Origin: Escarpia spicata
Lineage: Eukaryota; Annelida; Polychaeta; Sabellida; Siboglinidae
Reading direction: 5' to 3'
Length of the DNA stretch: 64,000 nucleotides
NCBI GenBank assembly: GCA_963995525.1
Contig: OZ023213.1
Location: 14,745,033 to 14,809,032, forward strand
The translations under genes and the position numbers were made by a program. Positions 23,932-39,029 of the stretch are shown piece after piece. Position 1 is the stretch's first letter. The number at the start of each line of letters is the position of its first letter. Under the pieces are notes generated by a model. The model ran no database searches and was not told the origin of the DNA. It saw only the letters and a program-made list of their open reading frames with translations.

Positions 23932-26495
23932 CTGAGGCCTCGACGCCGAACAGGTAACAGTATTTGTTAGAAGTTAATCGAGTCACGACGAATTAGAAGA
24001 CGAAGGGGTGTTGGTGATCCTAAATACTAAAATCTATAAAAACGAAACGTTGCCATACGATGTAACTTATATGTGTCTGTTCTAATCGTCGTCTAATCCA
24101 AAATGAACACAGTTTTATAGCAATATAACAAGTGTGGTGTGATAAAGTAAACACAATGCACTTTCCTAAACCACCTCACTTAAGATTCTCTTTAATCGAT
24201 TCATCGTACTTCACCCGAGCAAACATTAATAATATGTCGTGTTACTGTACAACTGTTTTTCCTCGTTTTTCGTGTTTTCTTATTTGAATTATGACCAGGT
24301 AATTACTTAGTTGACAAATTGCCTTTGTTAGCGTGTTTGTTTTTGCCAACTCATATTATACATAGCGTTTCACAATTCTGGTTTTTCACATGTTGGCTCC
24401 AACTGACGTCATATCATGATACATACGTGTGCGATACATTGATGTAAATGTCAGCAAATTGATTAAGTATCCGGATAGTTTCTTGCAATGTTGATATACA
24501 TGTAGTTTTAACACGCGAACAAGTTGTTCATCCGAATTCTCTTAAATATGACATATTTGAAAAAGAATGTTTTAAGAAAAAAGCAGTTAGGGTGGCGAAA
24601 GAGATTACGAGTATTTCTTGAGCACATCTGTCAATTACAACTTGGGTATCAGCACTGCTGTAACGCTACATTGATCTTTCAGAATGCTGGTTTTGTGACG
24701 ATGTTTTTGCATGTGTCCTGAAATGTTTTGTGGGACAGCCTGTTCAACTACACCATCTGACGAGCAGAGGAAGAACATTTCCCTATGAACGCCGCCTGTG
24801 TCTAGAATTTCCTAGATATGTGATAAGAAACTATCGTTATTTATCTGGTAAATATAATATAATTGAATGAATGAATGAATTTTGTATTTGTGTTCAACAA
24901 GTGAAACACGGACATGTTCCAAGATCATTTATGTAGAAACTAGTTTACATAATGTTGTTCATACACGTGCTACTAAGGGATATTAGCAATTAGCAATGTT
25001 GCAATGGCTATGCTTAAAAAGCGTGCGTGCATTGAAAGATTAAAGACGCACCTGCCGTCGTGTAAGTTGTTTTTGTCATACAACGGTTTGTGAAAAAATA
25101 CAGACACTTGTTTTTACCATGTTAAAGCACTCTACAATACATCATGTTTCCTTAGCAGCAACAGAGCGTCCTGTAGGTAGACAACAATGAGTTTTGTACA
25201 ATAAAATAATAATTGTTGACATTCGTGCTGAGATCAGCTCTTCAAAAAGTATACACATGCGTGTTTTGTGATGTCAGGTGAATACCAACTCTTGAAAAGC
25301 AGCAGAATAGAAATGTATCCCTGATTGACGTGGATGCCCCGAACACTATGATGATTGCATATTGGAATAAACAGTACCCAACAAACGAGCAGTTCCATAA
25401 TATATATACTCATGCGCACATACACATAAATGCTGTCAAACATTCATAACATCAATTGCGGAAAGGTGTACGATCGCGACCACGACCAATTGCGCCGAAA
25501 GAATTTAATTAGTGCAATGCACGATTCTTACGCGAGTCTTTCTTAAAAACCATGCTACTTTTTCAATTCGATGAAATTTCGTCATTAACTGGTTTAAAGT
25601 AACAACCAACGCCCTACGCCCGATCCTGTATTACGAGAGCGAGAGACAGAGAGCTCGAGAGAGACAGAGGAAGAGAGCGAGACAGAGAGCAAGAAAGCGA
25701 GAGAGAGGGAGTGAGAAAGATATACAGTCAGAGACACTATGAGGAAGAGAGGGAGAGAGAGGGGGAAAACAGAAAGATATACATTTATTTTGATTAAAAT
25801 ATGCCTAGAGTAAGCTAGAAAACATACACAAAATTAAACTGTGTTTATAGCGTGAGAAGATGTAATAAACATAACCCTATACATTGGTCAGGGAGAACGT
25901 TATTCAAACCGGACTGACAACTATCGTATGGCCTCCATTACGAGTACAAAGCCAATTTTAAGAGGTATGAGGAAAGATCTTACCACCGATGCCACCGCCT
26001 ACGGTTAGGATCAGTAAGTAAGCACTACAATTTACTACACTAGTATACATCGTTCGAAGTTTTGAATCAATAACTCGTTTGATCTAATAATACAAATCAT
26101 CAGTAAAGTTGAGTAACTAGTATAAAATATTCAGGTGAATGTGCGACAAGAGTATGGTAATTTATTAATGTGTTGATATTGTCGTAATTCATAGATGTCT
26201 CAAAAACACGTCCCGTAAACGTTTAATGTTTGGGAGGCTAACTATCTTCCCTTAAAGTCACCTTCGTCAAACTACCAGATGCAATACTTTGTTTAACTGC
26301 TTAGTCAAACGATGCCGATTTTTGTTAACGAATAAACCATCGGTCACATACACATGTTTGTTTTCTTAAATATGCCAAGAGAATCACGAAAAGAGGAACG
26401 TCGGAGTATCTAAGTATACATTGCTCATTTGCCTTTGGCGAACATAAACAAAGCATTGAAAAATATATGCATTATGTTTATAGACTTTTCTCCTC

Positions 26496-27376
26496 TTTAT
26501 TGCCCATTGGCACATAGGGTGGAAACAAGGGTCCTCCACCTTCTCCTGAATGCAGCTATCTTTGTAGTTTGGCACCAGCTTACATGTAGTTCTTTGAGTT
26601 ATTTGTATACAGTCTTCCTCATTGTTTGTTTCGGTCGTCCTTGTTTTCTTTTTTCCTTCAGGTGTCGATATCAGTGCTCCTTTGCAGATACTGTCGTCTT
26701 TTGTTCACAGGATATGGCTGATCAATCTCCACCTTCTTGTGATGAATTTATTTTTCATATTGTTTTGTCTAATAATTCTGAGCATTTGCTTGTTGGAGAA
26801 TCGTCGTGTTCTGAATATTTTCATTATATTTCGAAGGCATTTTGTTGAAAGGTAATAAGGTGTTTGGTGTCAAGTTCTGTCATACGCCAGCGTTGTGATC
26901 CATACAGATAAATTGTGAGTACACAGCTTCGGCATAGTCTCAGCCTTTACTTCTAGAATATATTGTTGATCTCCAAACGGGTTTCTGTTTGAAGAAAACC
27001 TGTCTGGTCTTAATCATGCGATTCGTTATGTCAACATCGGCCTCTGCAAATTTGCACACAATTCGTCCCAGATAGGTGAAGGTATCTGTGGTTTGCACTT
27101 ATTCATGATTGAGGTAGATCTATACCGGATTTCTCTGATTGATTCCCATCACCTTTGATTTATTTTTGTTTATCTTTAGTTCTAATTTTTTGGTGGTGTA
27201 TTTTCGTGTGCTTGTCTTTTCCTGATTGTCATGTCGCATATGAGACAGGACTGCTACATTATAATCGAATTCGACGTCATCGAGAAATGAGAACGTTGTC
27301 CATCGTCTCCCTTCTGTTGGTCTTGTTGTTGTGTTTTCATAATCGAAGGAATAATATTACTAAGATATTCCTCTAA
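26496..27376 (-). mobile_element. RTE-like LINE RT relic, unit 3
   Basis: Same relic with the 5-bp deletion seen in units 2, 4 and 6. Confidence 0.72.
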
Positions 27377-27535
27377 AACCGGATGCTCTATAGCAGCATT
27401 CAGAGAGCATAGCGTAACAAGCTTTTATTTGATTGACCAGTCAACTGATTCATCAGCAGATGCCCACTGCGTATGGCACGCGGTGGACATAGGTCGTGAA
27501 GAGGCAGTTAATTAATAACATATTTTGGCACAAGA

Positions 27536-28390
27536 TATCACCAACAATACGCGGAATGGCACAATTTAATGTATCTTTTTGATGGTGACCTTGTTCAACC
27601 TACACTTCACAGTTAGGCCACCACTTTAGAATTCCATGCCTATCATATTGACGGGGATACATTGCGCATGGGTGTACACCATTGTCCAGTGTACGTAGAC
27701 AAAGTAGATAATTATGCAAACATTGTAACTGTACAACGTTTGCGGAATGTCGCAGTTTTGAACACTCATCACTTGGTGATGACCTTGCTTGACCTTCACT
27801 CCACACTTACTCCACCACTTGGTAGATTCCCGTAGTATCCTGTATTTAAGGGGAGACAGTACTTTTTCAAAATGTATATCACATGGTCATGAGTAAATGT
27901 GTAACGAAGGTAGGCTATAGGCCACCATTGGTACAGTATAACGTTTGCGGGACGGTGCAATTTTGAATATTTATCCATTGACGGTGACACAAACTCCATC
28001 AACTGATACCTCCAAGTGATAAATCATTTGGATGGGAAGAAATTGTTCTTTCGCGGTATATGTAACATGTCCATAGACTTGCAGTCGATACAGGGTAATT
28101 GTAACCAAATAACGTTCGCGGTATTCCAAAAGTTCAGATATTCATAATTTTGTGGAGACATGGTTTGACATTAGCTCCAAATTTATTATACAGTGAAACA
28201 GCTTGATATCGTATCGTGTTTTGACAGGGCACCAATACGCTTTCCAAAAATATATGGCATAGCTATTTTATTATTAGAGAAATAGATATGCTACCATTGT
28301 AATTATATTACGCTTGCGGAAGCGGATAATTTCGAAATATAATCATTTGACGGTGACCTTGTTTGCCCTTGGAATCATGCTAGTTCTACG
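27536..28390. repeat. Five degenerate repeats of about 190 bp, unit 3
   Basis: Same block. The second and third monomers (27600-28002) again give two 68-codon minus-strand frames. Confidence 0.7.
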
Positions 28391-28911
28391 ACAGGCCTCG
28401 TTGTGATGGCCATATCTAGGGTATACCCTTTGAGTTTTTGTATGGGGAGGGGGACATTTAAGTCTGCCCTTTAAGTATTGCCTATCGCTCGTCTATTGAG
28501 GAGATATCAACGAATATCATGAAGTTATATTGGTCAGAGCTAATTTCTATATTCATCCGACAAATATGCATACTATGATTTGTTCACTAACGCAATGAGT
28601 TTATACAAAAACGCTCAAGGGTGCCAGAGTTGCACCGGTCGGATTATTGACTTAGAATATTAGAAGGTCACAAAAATGCAACAAAACACCGTTCGGTCCC
28701 TAATGCTCGGTCCACCTTCATCTCAAGACGGTATCAAGATAATATCTAGAAATACAAATATGTCGCTGGATATACCCACCGATTGGTTTTGGCGTTTTGA
28801 GTTATTGCTATTTAAAACAGTGTTTATTTATTTACTTTTATTATAACACTAACGTTAGTTGGCCACCAAATAGCACTAGCGCATGAATAAACACAAAGTC
28901 AACATTGACAA

Positions 28912-29356
28912 ATAAACAGGCTAATGTGATATGTTCGCCGTGTTTCATACGGTGGGGTGGTCACAGGTTCCTCTTGGTGACCTTGTGGCGGAATGGCCCC
29001 ACCTTTTTGTAATTGCATGTGTCTATTGGTGGTGGAATGTTTGTATTGTTTGCTTAGGTTTATATTCATAGTGGTTTTATACTTCTATAGCGACAAATAA
29101 TGTATGTTTGTATATTGTCGTCATGTTGTAGGAATGTGTGCCTGAGAAACTTTGATGGGGCTGTACAAGGGTTCAGTTTCCCATCTGGTTTGCATGTTAT
29201 ACATCACATTCCTACTATCTTTATGCCCAAAAGTGGCTGCATTAGAAGCAATCCACTTTCCAATAAAAACGTCATCCTTTGGCCAATTTCAATTCTCAAA
29301 CTACAATGGGCTTGTGTTGGTTATTGCATAAACAGGCTATTGTGATATGTTCGCCG
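28912..29356. repeat. Segment between 29-bp direct repeats, unit 3
   Basis: Repeats at 28912-28940 and 29328-29356. The left one has one mismatch (CTAATG for CTATTG). Total 445 bp, as in unit 1. Confidence 0.65.
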
Positions 29357-29838
29357 CACATCAAGAACAAACTGTCAATGCTTCACATAGCACTTGCCAC
29401 TTGATAGTGAATATTTAACTGCGGCCAGGAACATTGGTATTTTCTTTGATGATTCAGCAAATGTGTCAAGTGGTATTTCTTGATATACACAGTATTGGAA
29501 GAAGTCGAAATCGTCTAGATCAGAACACCAAGCAGAACAATGTGCATACCTACGTAACCTCTCGTTATAACAGTGAAACTTTTTAATATACACATTTATT
29601 TATTTTATTTCTTATTACTTTCTTTGAACTTGTCGTTTTAAAAAGTATGCATTGTTGTTACGTTTCATATTGTTTACTATTTATTATTGTTATAAACATT
29701 AGTGTTTTTAATAATCATGATATATATAGGACATATATTATAATGCGACTCTAATTTGTAATAATTACGTATTTTTGGCGCAGAGAAATTATGTTACATT
29801 ATTACTAGTATTAACATGTGTGGCGCGGTGTCAAAAAA

Positions 29839-30074
29839 CTATTTAACATAAATTTCATGCGCCACAGGTATCCAAAGCAGCTGTCGTATTGCCGCCGTCA
29901 TGCTGTAGTTGTCACACCGATGAATGCAGAGGTCGACACGCGCAAGTACTCGCTGAATCATCTCAACGATATGAACCAGCTTTTTGGTATTGCAGACCAG
30001 GGCCACTTTTCAGAAGTCGAGCTGCGACGTGATCAGTTCTTGTATGCTCAGATGCGGCAGAGATGTGATTCGCG
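29839..30074 (-). mobile_element. CR1/L2-like LINE relic, unit 3
   Basis: Close to the unit 1 copy. Confidence 0.6.
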
Positions 30075-30854
30075 CAACACCACATGATTGACGTGCTCGA
30101 CAGAATGCGTGTGCATAGAAGATGAACTTTTCCTCGCTTTATATCTGAGGCACCGTACTCTCTTGAATTAATTGACGACGCTTCGTATGAAAATAACACA
30201 TTTTCTCTGTTTGGAATTCGGTCTTGTATGTACACGTGCTTTTCGCTATTTTGGTCTATTACGCGACCTACTCGTCGATTAGCAGAGTACGTGTAATAAC
30301 AATAAAATAAATAAGGCGCTCACTAACGATGAACTGCTCAAACCTTTATTATAGTATACGTACTACATACGGAGTGCATATGTTCAACCCGATAACAATG
30401 AACATATTGTTATACAGATGAGACATTCTATATCTTACACCCATCAACTGTGAAGATCAATTTGTTGTTTCTAGGCATGTTTCTTTGCTGTGTTCTTTTG
30501 AACTTTTTATAAAAAAATCATATGTGTCAGACGGTATGTTATCAAAACCAAGGCGTACACATAAAATCTCGCATGGCTCTCTTATGTTTGGTAGATAAAC
30601 TGTCGCTAAATATCATTGATATAGCGTATTTCGCTATTCTATAAAGTATTCCAATGTGGTGATTTTGTTACCAACTACGTGTGTCTCCAATCTGTATATG
30701 GGATGAAGGCAGAGTGGTACATAGAACGAATAAACACTACAACTGACTTTAGCGGAAATAGAAGAGGTGGCGAATATATGGTTTCAGCGTTTGTAGAATG
30801 GATAATAATTGTAAAACACGCAAGACAAATCCGAAGAATGTATTTGAACATTCG

Positions 30855-30929
30855 GATACACACCTACAAAACACACACTCACACACACAAACACTGACAT
30901 ACACAAAAACACACACACAAACACATATA

Positions 30930-31013
<84 letters not shown>

Positions 31014-31055
31014 AACCACACGCACATACACATACATATACACGCACACACGCAC
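30855..31055. repeat. CA microsatellite ending unit 3, expanded
   Basis: Contains an uninterrupted (CA)n run from about 30932 to 31000, far longer than in any other unit. This accounts for about 40 bp of the unit's extra length. Confidence 0.95.
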
Positions 31056-31834
31056 ATATGCTCAGAAGGCAAATATAATTACGATATTATTCTGCCAAAA
31101 TAATTGTTCATAAATGTTTTTTCATGCAATAGCTTAACTAATTTGGTAGATTTTGAAATAGAGACACCGACACAACATATTTATTGTAAAGACGTAGCTT
31201 TATTTTAGCGAAATGTTCTCATACTGATGCTGGATACAGCGAACGTGTAGGACGTATATTCATAGAACATTCTGTCTCTACATGCTCGCTTTTTCCATAA
31301 TCTTGCGAAGTGAGACAGAGAGACCAGTGACAGCCACTACAAACGAGAAAATAACACAGTTATTTAGTGACGATATAGCTCTGGTATAACAATAACAATT
31401 ACAACACTAATCATAATAATTATTATTATTATAAAAACATCAGAGTAATAATAACAATTAATTGTAAAGATTTTACAAAAATGTACATCAACTTGGTAGA
31501 TACGCATATGTGAACAGCAGCAATTGTGTAAATAACCGATCTGTATGTCACACTTTGCATTCAGGATTTCTCTTTCTGGAAACCATTTACAAGAGCTACA
31601 TCAGTGAAAAGAAAATAAAGCCAAAGAAATTACATTGTCAACTAGTATCGATCCCCTCATTCAATACAGGATACAATGTGACGATATAAGATACACTGTG
31701 TGAACACTGAACATCGGTTACAATAACAGGCGCAGATGTATAACGGCGACGGCGAATAAGAATTCACAAAAGTTCTATGAAAAATAATGTATATTTCAAA
31801 GGGTAAATGAGTAAGTCACCTTCTATTTTTCTGC

Positions 31835-33441
31835 TTATCGCTCGCCACAACAGCCGTTGCACCTTCTGACACAACGATGGCGTTTGCAGTCGAAGTGACG
31901 CCTGTATCCGCTGCATCGCTTGTAGCGAAGGGGACGTCCCCACTTGCAGTAGACGTAGCGATTGCATCCGTTGCAGACTGTCGCCTGCCATCCGCTGTAT
32001 TTCTCACAGTAAGTCTCTCTGCAGCCTACAAAAAACGTTATTTATACCTTTTATGATAAGAGTATTCATTGGGAACATAATGAAAACAAAACATGATATA
32101 ACGTTAATTAAATCAGACTGCTATGGTTGTCACTATGAATGTCTTACACATTTCGCATATCTACAAAAATACGCGGCACGCGTTGACTTCACGCTTTACA
32201 TAAAAAGATCAATGTGTACTTTGTAAAACGAAGGTGACCGCTATTGCTACAAGGAAAGGAACAAAACGTATACGAACCGCATCGTCCCAATCTCGGGTAG
32301 TAAGACTGGTTCAATTCACATGAGCGGTAGTAGGTGGTGCCTCTGTTACATTTGTAATAGTAACGACCGTAGAAGTAGGACGATGAGTAGTAGTGGGCGT
32401 TTCGGCTGTATCGACAGCGATCATTGCAGAGTCCTTCAAAACATAAACCACAATGACGTGATTTAAGAGTGTAGTCCACAACTATATACTCCAGACGGCA
32501 TGGGGTCAATGAAGTCTTTGGCTTATCTAGCGTCCAACAATTTCCCACCTACGGATATCCCGCGAACAGATGGCTGACAATTTAATTTGTGAACATATTC
32601 ATACCGCTAGCATTAACACAATTATGATATAATTGTTTCCAGTCACTTACTGTCCTCAGAATGAATGAGTACTTTCTGATATCCAAAATACACTGATTCT
32701 TCACTAATGTTGCGTGGTGCCCTCTGGTTATAATGTCTTCTATCAGTTTGAAGAAAATATTTCCATCAATATCCTCATAACCCTTGAATATCTTAAAATT
32801 TTCTATTTCGTCTCCTCTTAGTCCCCTAGTCTCTATTCTTGTCAACCCACTTTCTAAAAGGCGTAACCAAGATCAACTTAATTATTATAATTAATTAAAC
32901 CAATATTCAGCAATGTGATCGCCACTCTTACCACAGCTTCCAGAGACAGTGACGCATCGGTCCACGGGGCAACGGCCGTACACAACTCTCCTGCCGACAC
33001 ATCTGTAGTAGTAGGGCAGAGGCTTCACCAGTGACGGGTAGAAGTAGTTAGAGCGACGATTCCTGCAGCAATCGTAGTCGTAACCGTTCCAACATCCGTC
33101 GTAACGGTAGTGCGCTGAAAGGAAAAGCAAGTAAACCTTCGAATTGTTCAATCTTGTCCAACATTCCATGAGATTATAATACACACACACCAATTTGCAT
33201 GCACGTATTTATGCATGCACGCACGCACGCGCGCGCGCGCACACACACATGCACACACAATCAAACACGACTAGGCCAAATTATCCTAAAACACGACAAC
33301 ATGCGCTCGTGTACGAGAAAGAGGACAAAATCACAGACATAAACACCCGGCAACACTGTCAATTTTACTTGATAATAATACCGTACCTTCAGCCGCATAT
33401 ACAGCAACAAGAGCCAGCAATGCAATGAACAACTTCGCCAT
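31835..33441 (-). CDS. Secreted three-module Cys-rich protein, copy 4
   Basis: Exons 33387-33441, 32932-33114, 32278-32433 and 31835-32025; 194 aa. The protein appears identical to copy 1; only silent changes were seen, for example in the Tyr codons of module 2. Poly(A) signal at 31199-31204 (minus). Confidence 0.85.
32582..32870 (-). mobile_element. Intronic LINE C-terminal fragment, unit 4
   Basis: Frame open, with several replacements (for example Asp to Asn before FKIF, and TRGHHATLVK). Confidence 0.72.
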
Positions 33442-33929
33442 GATGTCAGGTTTTCACCTACAATTATATCCAGTGTTTTACATCTTAGGCCGTATCACTG
33501 AATTATGTCTGCAGATATTTCAACGGATCTCTGCATTGAATTGTGTAATATAGCGTGAATGAAACTTGCATTCATTGCACATGACGCTTTGTTATTACCT
33601 ATATTAATGCCCGTATGTTGTGTGGATGTCTTGTTAGATGACAAACATGAGAGTAATACTTACCAAGTGTTAGACGACACACAACATATTTAAATAAACT
33701 CATTAACGAGACTATATTTTAAATCATTCATCTCATAATACGCATAAACAAAGTGAATGCCTTATACTTCCCTGATTTACCCATTCGTTATAAAAAACGA
33801 CTTGTTATTACATCGCCCAGTCTAAACTCTTGCTTAAGTTAGTTTACTTGTGGTGATCGTCTAACAAATAAAGAACATATACCTATTTCAATATATATTT
33901 GTAAACGTAAAAATGATTATCTTACTTAC

Positions 33930-34025
33930 CGTTTAGATAACGATGCGACCAACCGATCTTCGACTGAAGCAAGTTGTGCTAAAGTGTGGAAATGTTGCCG
34001 TATTTATACACCTGTGTCTGAGTCA
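33930..34025 (-). promoter_or_regulatory. Core promoter and 5'UTR exon of gene copy 4
   Basis: TATA box at 34000-34008; exon ends at 33930 with donor GTAAGT. It shares a GAAGCC variant just upstream with copy 5. Confidence 0.65.
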
Positions 34026-36588
34026 CTGAAGCCTCGACGCCGAACAGGTAACAGTATTTGTTAGAAGTTAATCGAGTCACGACGAATTAGAAGACGAAGG
34101 GGTGTTGGTGATCCTAAATACTAAAATCTATAAAAACGAAACGTTGCCATACGATGTAACTTATATGTGTCTGTTCTAATCGTCGTCTAATCCAAAATTA
34201 ACACAGTTTTATAGCAATATAACAAGTGTGGTGTGATAAAGTAAACACAATTCACTTTCCTAAACCACCTCACTTAAGATTCTCTTTAATCGATTCATCG
34301 TACTTCACCCGAGCAAACATTAATAATATGTCGTGTTACTGTACAACTGTTTTTCCTCGTTTTTCGTGTTTTCTTATTTGAATTATGACCAGGTAATTAC
34401 TTAGTTGACAAATTGCCTTTGTTAGCGTGTTTGTTTTTGCCAACTCATATTATACATAGCGTTTCACAATTCTGGTTTTTCACATGTTGGCTCCAACTGA
34501 CGTCATATCATGATACATACCTGTGCGATACATTGATGTAAAAGTCAGCAAATTGATTAAGTATCCGGATAGTTTCTTGCAATGTTGATATACATGTAGT
34601 TTTAACACGCGAACAAGTTGTTCCTCCGAATTCTCTGAAATATGACATATTTGAAAAAGAATGTTTTAAGAAAAAAGCAGTTAGGGTGGCGAAAGAGATT
34701 ACGAGTATTTCTTGAGCACATCTGTCAATTACAATTTGGGTATCAGCACTGCTGTAGCGCTACATTGATCTTTCAGAATGCTGGTTTTGTGACGATGTTT
34801 TTGCATGTGTCCTGAAATGTTTTGTGGGACAGCCTGCTCACTACACCATCTGACGAGCAGAGGAAGAACATTTCCCTATGAACGCCGCCTGTGTCTAGAA
34901 TTTCCTAGATATGTGATAAGAAACTATCGTTATTTATCTGGTAAATATAATATAATTGAATGAATGAATGAATTTTGTATTTGTGTTCAACAAGTGAAAC
35001 ACGGACATGTTCCAATATCATTTATGTAGAAACTAGTTTACATAATTTTGTTCATACACGTGCTACTAAGGGATACTAGCAATTAGCAATGTTGCAATGG
35101 CTATGCTTAAAAAGCGTGCGTGCATTGAAAGATTAAAGACGCACCTGCCGTCGTGTAAGTTGTTTTTGTCATACAACGGTTTGTGAAAAAATACAGACAC
35201 TTGTTTTTACCATGTTAAAGCACTCTACAATACATCATGTTTCCTTAGCAGCAACAGAGCGTCCTGTAGGTAGACAACAATGAGTTTTGTACAATAAAAT
35301 AATAATTGTTGACATTCGTGCGGAGATCAGCTCTTCAGAAATTATACACATGCGTGTTTTGTGATGTCAGGTGAATACCAACTCTTGAAAAGCAGCAGAA
35401 TAGAAATTTATCCCTGATTGACGTGGATGCCCCGAACACTATGATGATTGCATATTGAAATAAACAGTACCCAACAAACGAGCAGTTCCATAATATATAT
35501 ACTCATGCGCACATACACATAAATGCTGTCAAACATTCATAACATCAATTGCGGAAAGGTGTACGATCGCGACCACGACCAATTGCGCCGAACGAATTTA
35601 ATTAGTGCAATGCACGATTCTTACGCGAGTCTTTCTTAAAAACCATGCTACTTTTTCAATTCGATGAAATTTCGTCATTAACTGGTTTAAAGTAACAACC
35701 AACGCCCTACGCCCGATCCTGTATTACGAGAGCGAGAGACAGAGAGCGCGAGAGAGACAGAGGAAGAGAGCGAGACAGAGAGCAAGAAAGCGAGAGAGAG
35801 GGAGTGAGAAAGATATACAGTCAGAGACACTATGAGGAAGAGAGGGAGAGAGAGTGGGAAAACAGAAAGATATACATTTATTTTGATTAAAATATGCCTA
35901 GAGTAAGCTAGAAAACATACACAAAATTAAACTGTGTTTATAGCGTGAGAAGATGTAATAAACATAACCCTATACATTGGTCAGGGAGAACGTCACTCAA
36001 ACCGGACTGACAACTATCGTATGGCCTCCATTACGAGTACAAAGCCAATTTTAAGAGGTATGAGGAAAGATCTTACCACCGATGCCACCGCCTACGGTTA
36101 GGATCAGTAAGTAAGCACTACAATTTACTACACTAGTATACATCGTTCGAAGTTTTGAATCAATAACTCGTTTGATCTAATAATTCAAATCATCAGTAAA
36201 GTTGAGTAACTAGTATAAAATATTCAGGTGAATGTGCGACACGAGTATGGTAATTTATTAATGTGTTGATATTGTCGTAATTCATAGATGTCTCAAAAAC
36301 ACGTCCCGCAAACGTTTAATGTTTGGGAGGCTAACTATCTTCCCTTAAAGTCACCTTCGTCAAACTACCAGATGCAATACTTTGTTTAACTGCTTAGTCA
36401 AACGATGCCGTTTTTTGTTAACGAATAAACCATCGGTCACATACACATGTTTGTTTTCTTAAATATGCCAAGAGAATCACGAAAAGAGGAACGTCGGAGT
36501 AACTAAGTATACATTGCTCATTTGCCTTTGGCGAACATAAACAACGCATTGAAAAATATATGCATTATGTTTATAGACTTTTCTCCTC

Positions 36589-37469
36589 TTTATTGCCCAT
36601 TGGCACATAGGGTGGAAACAAGGGTCCTCCACCTTCTCCTGACTGCAGCTATCTTTGTAGTTTGGCACCAGCTTACATGTAGTTCTTTGACTTATTTTTC
36701 TACAGTCTTACTCCTTGTTTGTTTTGGTCGTCCACGTTTTCTTTTTTCCTTCAGGTGTCGATATGAGTGCTCCTTTGGAGATACTGTCGTCTTTTGTTCA
36801 CAGGATATGGCTGATCAATCTCCACCTTCTTGTAATGAATTTATTTTTCATATTGTTTTGTCTAATAATTGTGAGTATTTGTTTGTTGGAGAATCGTCGT
36901 GTTCAGAATATGTTCATTATATTTCAAAGGCATTTTGTTGAAAGGTAGTAAGGTGTTTGGTGTCAAGTTCTGTCATACGCCAGCATTGTGATCCATACAG
37001 ATAAATTGTGAATACACAGCTTCGGCATAGTATCAGCCTTTACTTCTAGAATATATTGTTGATCTCCAAACGGGTTTCTGTTTGAAGAAAACCTGTCTGG
37101 TCTTGTTCATGCGATTCGTTATGTCAACATCGGCCTCTGCAACTTTGCACACAATTCTTCCCAGATAGGTGAAGGTATCTGTGGTTTGCACTTATTCATG
37201 ATTGAGGTAGATCTATACCGGATTTCTCTGATTGATTCCCATCACCTTTGATTTATTTTTGTTTATCTTTAGTTCTAATTTGTTGGTGGTGTATTTTCGT
37301 GTGTTTGTCTTTTCCTGATTGTCATGTCGCATATGAGACAGGACTGCTACATTATAATCGAATTCGACGTCATCGAGAAATGATAACGTTGTCCATCGTC
37401 TCCCTTCTGTTGGTCTTGTTGTTGTGTTTTCATAATCGAAGGAATAATATTACTAAGATATTCCACTAA
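36589..37469 (-). mobile_element. RTE-like LINE RT relic, unit 4
   Basis: Carries the 5-bp deletion and many variants shared with unit 6 (CTGACTGCAGC, TTTGGAGATAC, CTTGTTCATGCG). Confidence 0.72.
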
Positions 37470-37619
37470 AACCGGATACTCTATAGCACCATTCAGAGAG
37501 CATAGCGTAACAAGCTTTTATTTGATTGACCAGTCAATATGGCACGCGGTGGACATAGGTCGTGAAGAGGCTGTCATGTGCACAAGAACATATCAGTTAA
37601 TTAATAACATATTTTGGCA

Positions 37620-38475
37620 CAAGATATCACCAACAATATGCGGAATGGCACAATTTCATGTATCTTTTTGATGGTGACCTTGTTCAACCTACACTCCACA
37701 GTTAGGCCACCACTTTACAATTCCATGCCAATCATATTGACGGGGATACATTACGCATGGGTGTACACCATTGTCCAGTGTAGGTAGACAAAGTAGATAA
37801 TTATGCAAACATTGTAACTGTACAACGTTTGCGGAATGTCGCAGTTTTGAACACTCATCACTTGGTGATGACCTTGCTTGACCTTCACTCCACACTTACT
37901 GCACCACTTGGTAGGTCCCCGTAGTATCCTGTATTTAAGGGGAGACAGTACTTTTTCAAAATGTATATCACATGGTCATGAGTAAATGTGTAACGAAGGT
38001 AGGCTATAGGCCACCATTGGTACAGTATAACGTTTGCGGGACGGTGCAATTTTGAATATTTATCAATTGACGGTGACACAAACTCCATCAACTAATACCT
38101 CCAAGTGATATATCATTTGGATGGGAAGAAATTGTTCTTTCGCGGTATATGTAACATGTCCATAGACTTGCAGTCGATACAGGGTAATTGTAACCAAATA
38201 ACGTTCGCGGTATTCCAAAAGTTCAGATATTCATAATTTTGTGGAGACATGGTTTGACATTAGCTCCAAATTTATTATACAGTGAAACAGCTTGATATCG
38301 TATCGTGTGTTGACAGGGCACCAATACGCTTTCCAAAAATATATGGCATAGCTATTTTATTATTAGAGAAATATATATGCTACCATTGTAATTATAATAC
38401 GCTTGCGGAAGCGGATAATTTCGAAATATAATCATTTGACGGTGACCTTGTTTGCCCTTGGAATCATGCTAGTTC
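37620..38475. repeat. Five degenerate repeats of about 190 bp, unit 4
   Basis: Same block with scattered substitutions. Confidence 0.7.
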
Positions 38476-39000
38476 TACGACAGGCCTCGTTGTGATGGCC
38501 ATATCTAGGGTATACCCTTTGCGTTTTTGTATGGGGAGGGGGACATTTAAGTCTGCCCTTTAAGTAGTGCCTATCGCTCGTCTATTGAGGAGATATCAAC
38601 GAATATCATGAAGTTATATTGGTCAGAGCTAATTTCTATATTCATCCAACAAATATGCATACTATCATTAGTTCACTAACGCAATGAGTTCATACAAAAA
38701 CGCTCAAGGATGCCAGAGTTGCACCGGTCGGATTATTGACCTAGAATATTATAAGGTCACAAAAATGCAACAAAACACCGTGCGGTCCCTAATGCTCGGT
38801 CCACCTTCATCTCAATTCGGTATCAAGATAATATCTAGAAATAAAAATATGTCGCTGGATATACCCACCGATTGGTTTTGGCGTTTTGAGTTATTGCTAT
38901 TTAAAAGAGTGTTTATTTCTTTACTTTTATTATAACACTAACTTTAGTTGGCCACCAAATAGCACTAGCGCATGAATAAACACAAAGTCAACATTGACAA

Positions 39001-39029
39001 ATAAACAGGCTATTGTGATATGTTCGCCG
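39001..39029. repeat. Empty site: single 29-bp repeat, unit 4
   Basis: One copy of the 29-mer joins directly to GCACATCAAG, the sequence that follows the right-hand repeat in units 1, 2, 3 and 5. Confidence 0.7.

Larger units (their letters stand above)
20963..31055 (-). repeat. Tandem array unit 3 (10,093 bp)
   Basis: Carries all landmarks. It ends with the longest pure CA run of the window. It shares GAGCTCGAG in the GA tract, GCCGAAAGAATT near 25495 and CTCTTAAATATG near 24540 with unit 6. Confidence 0.95.
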
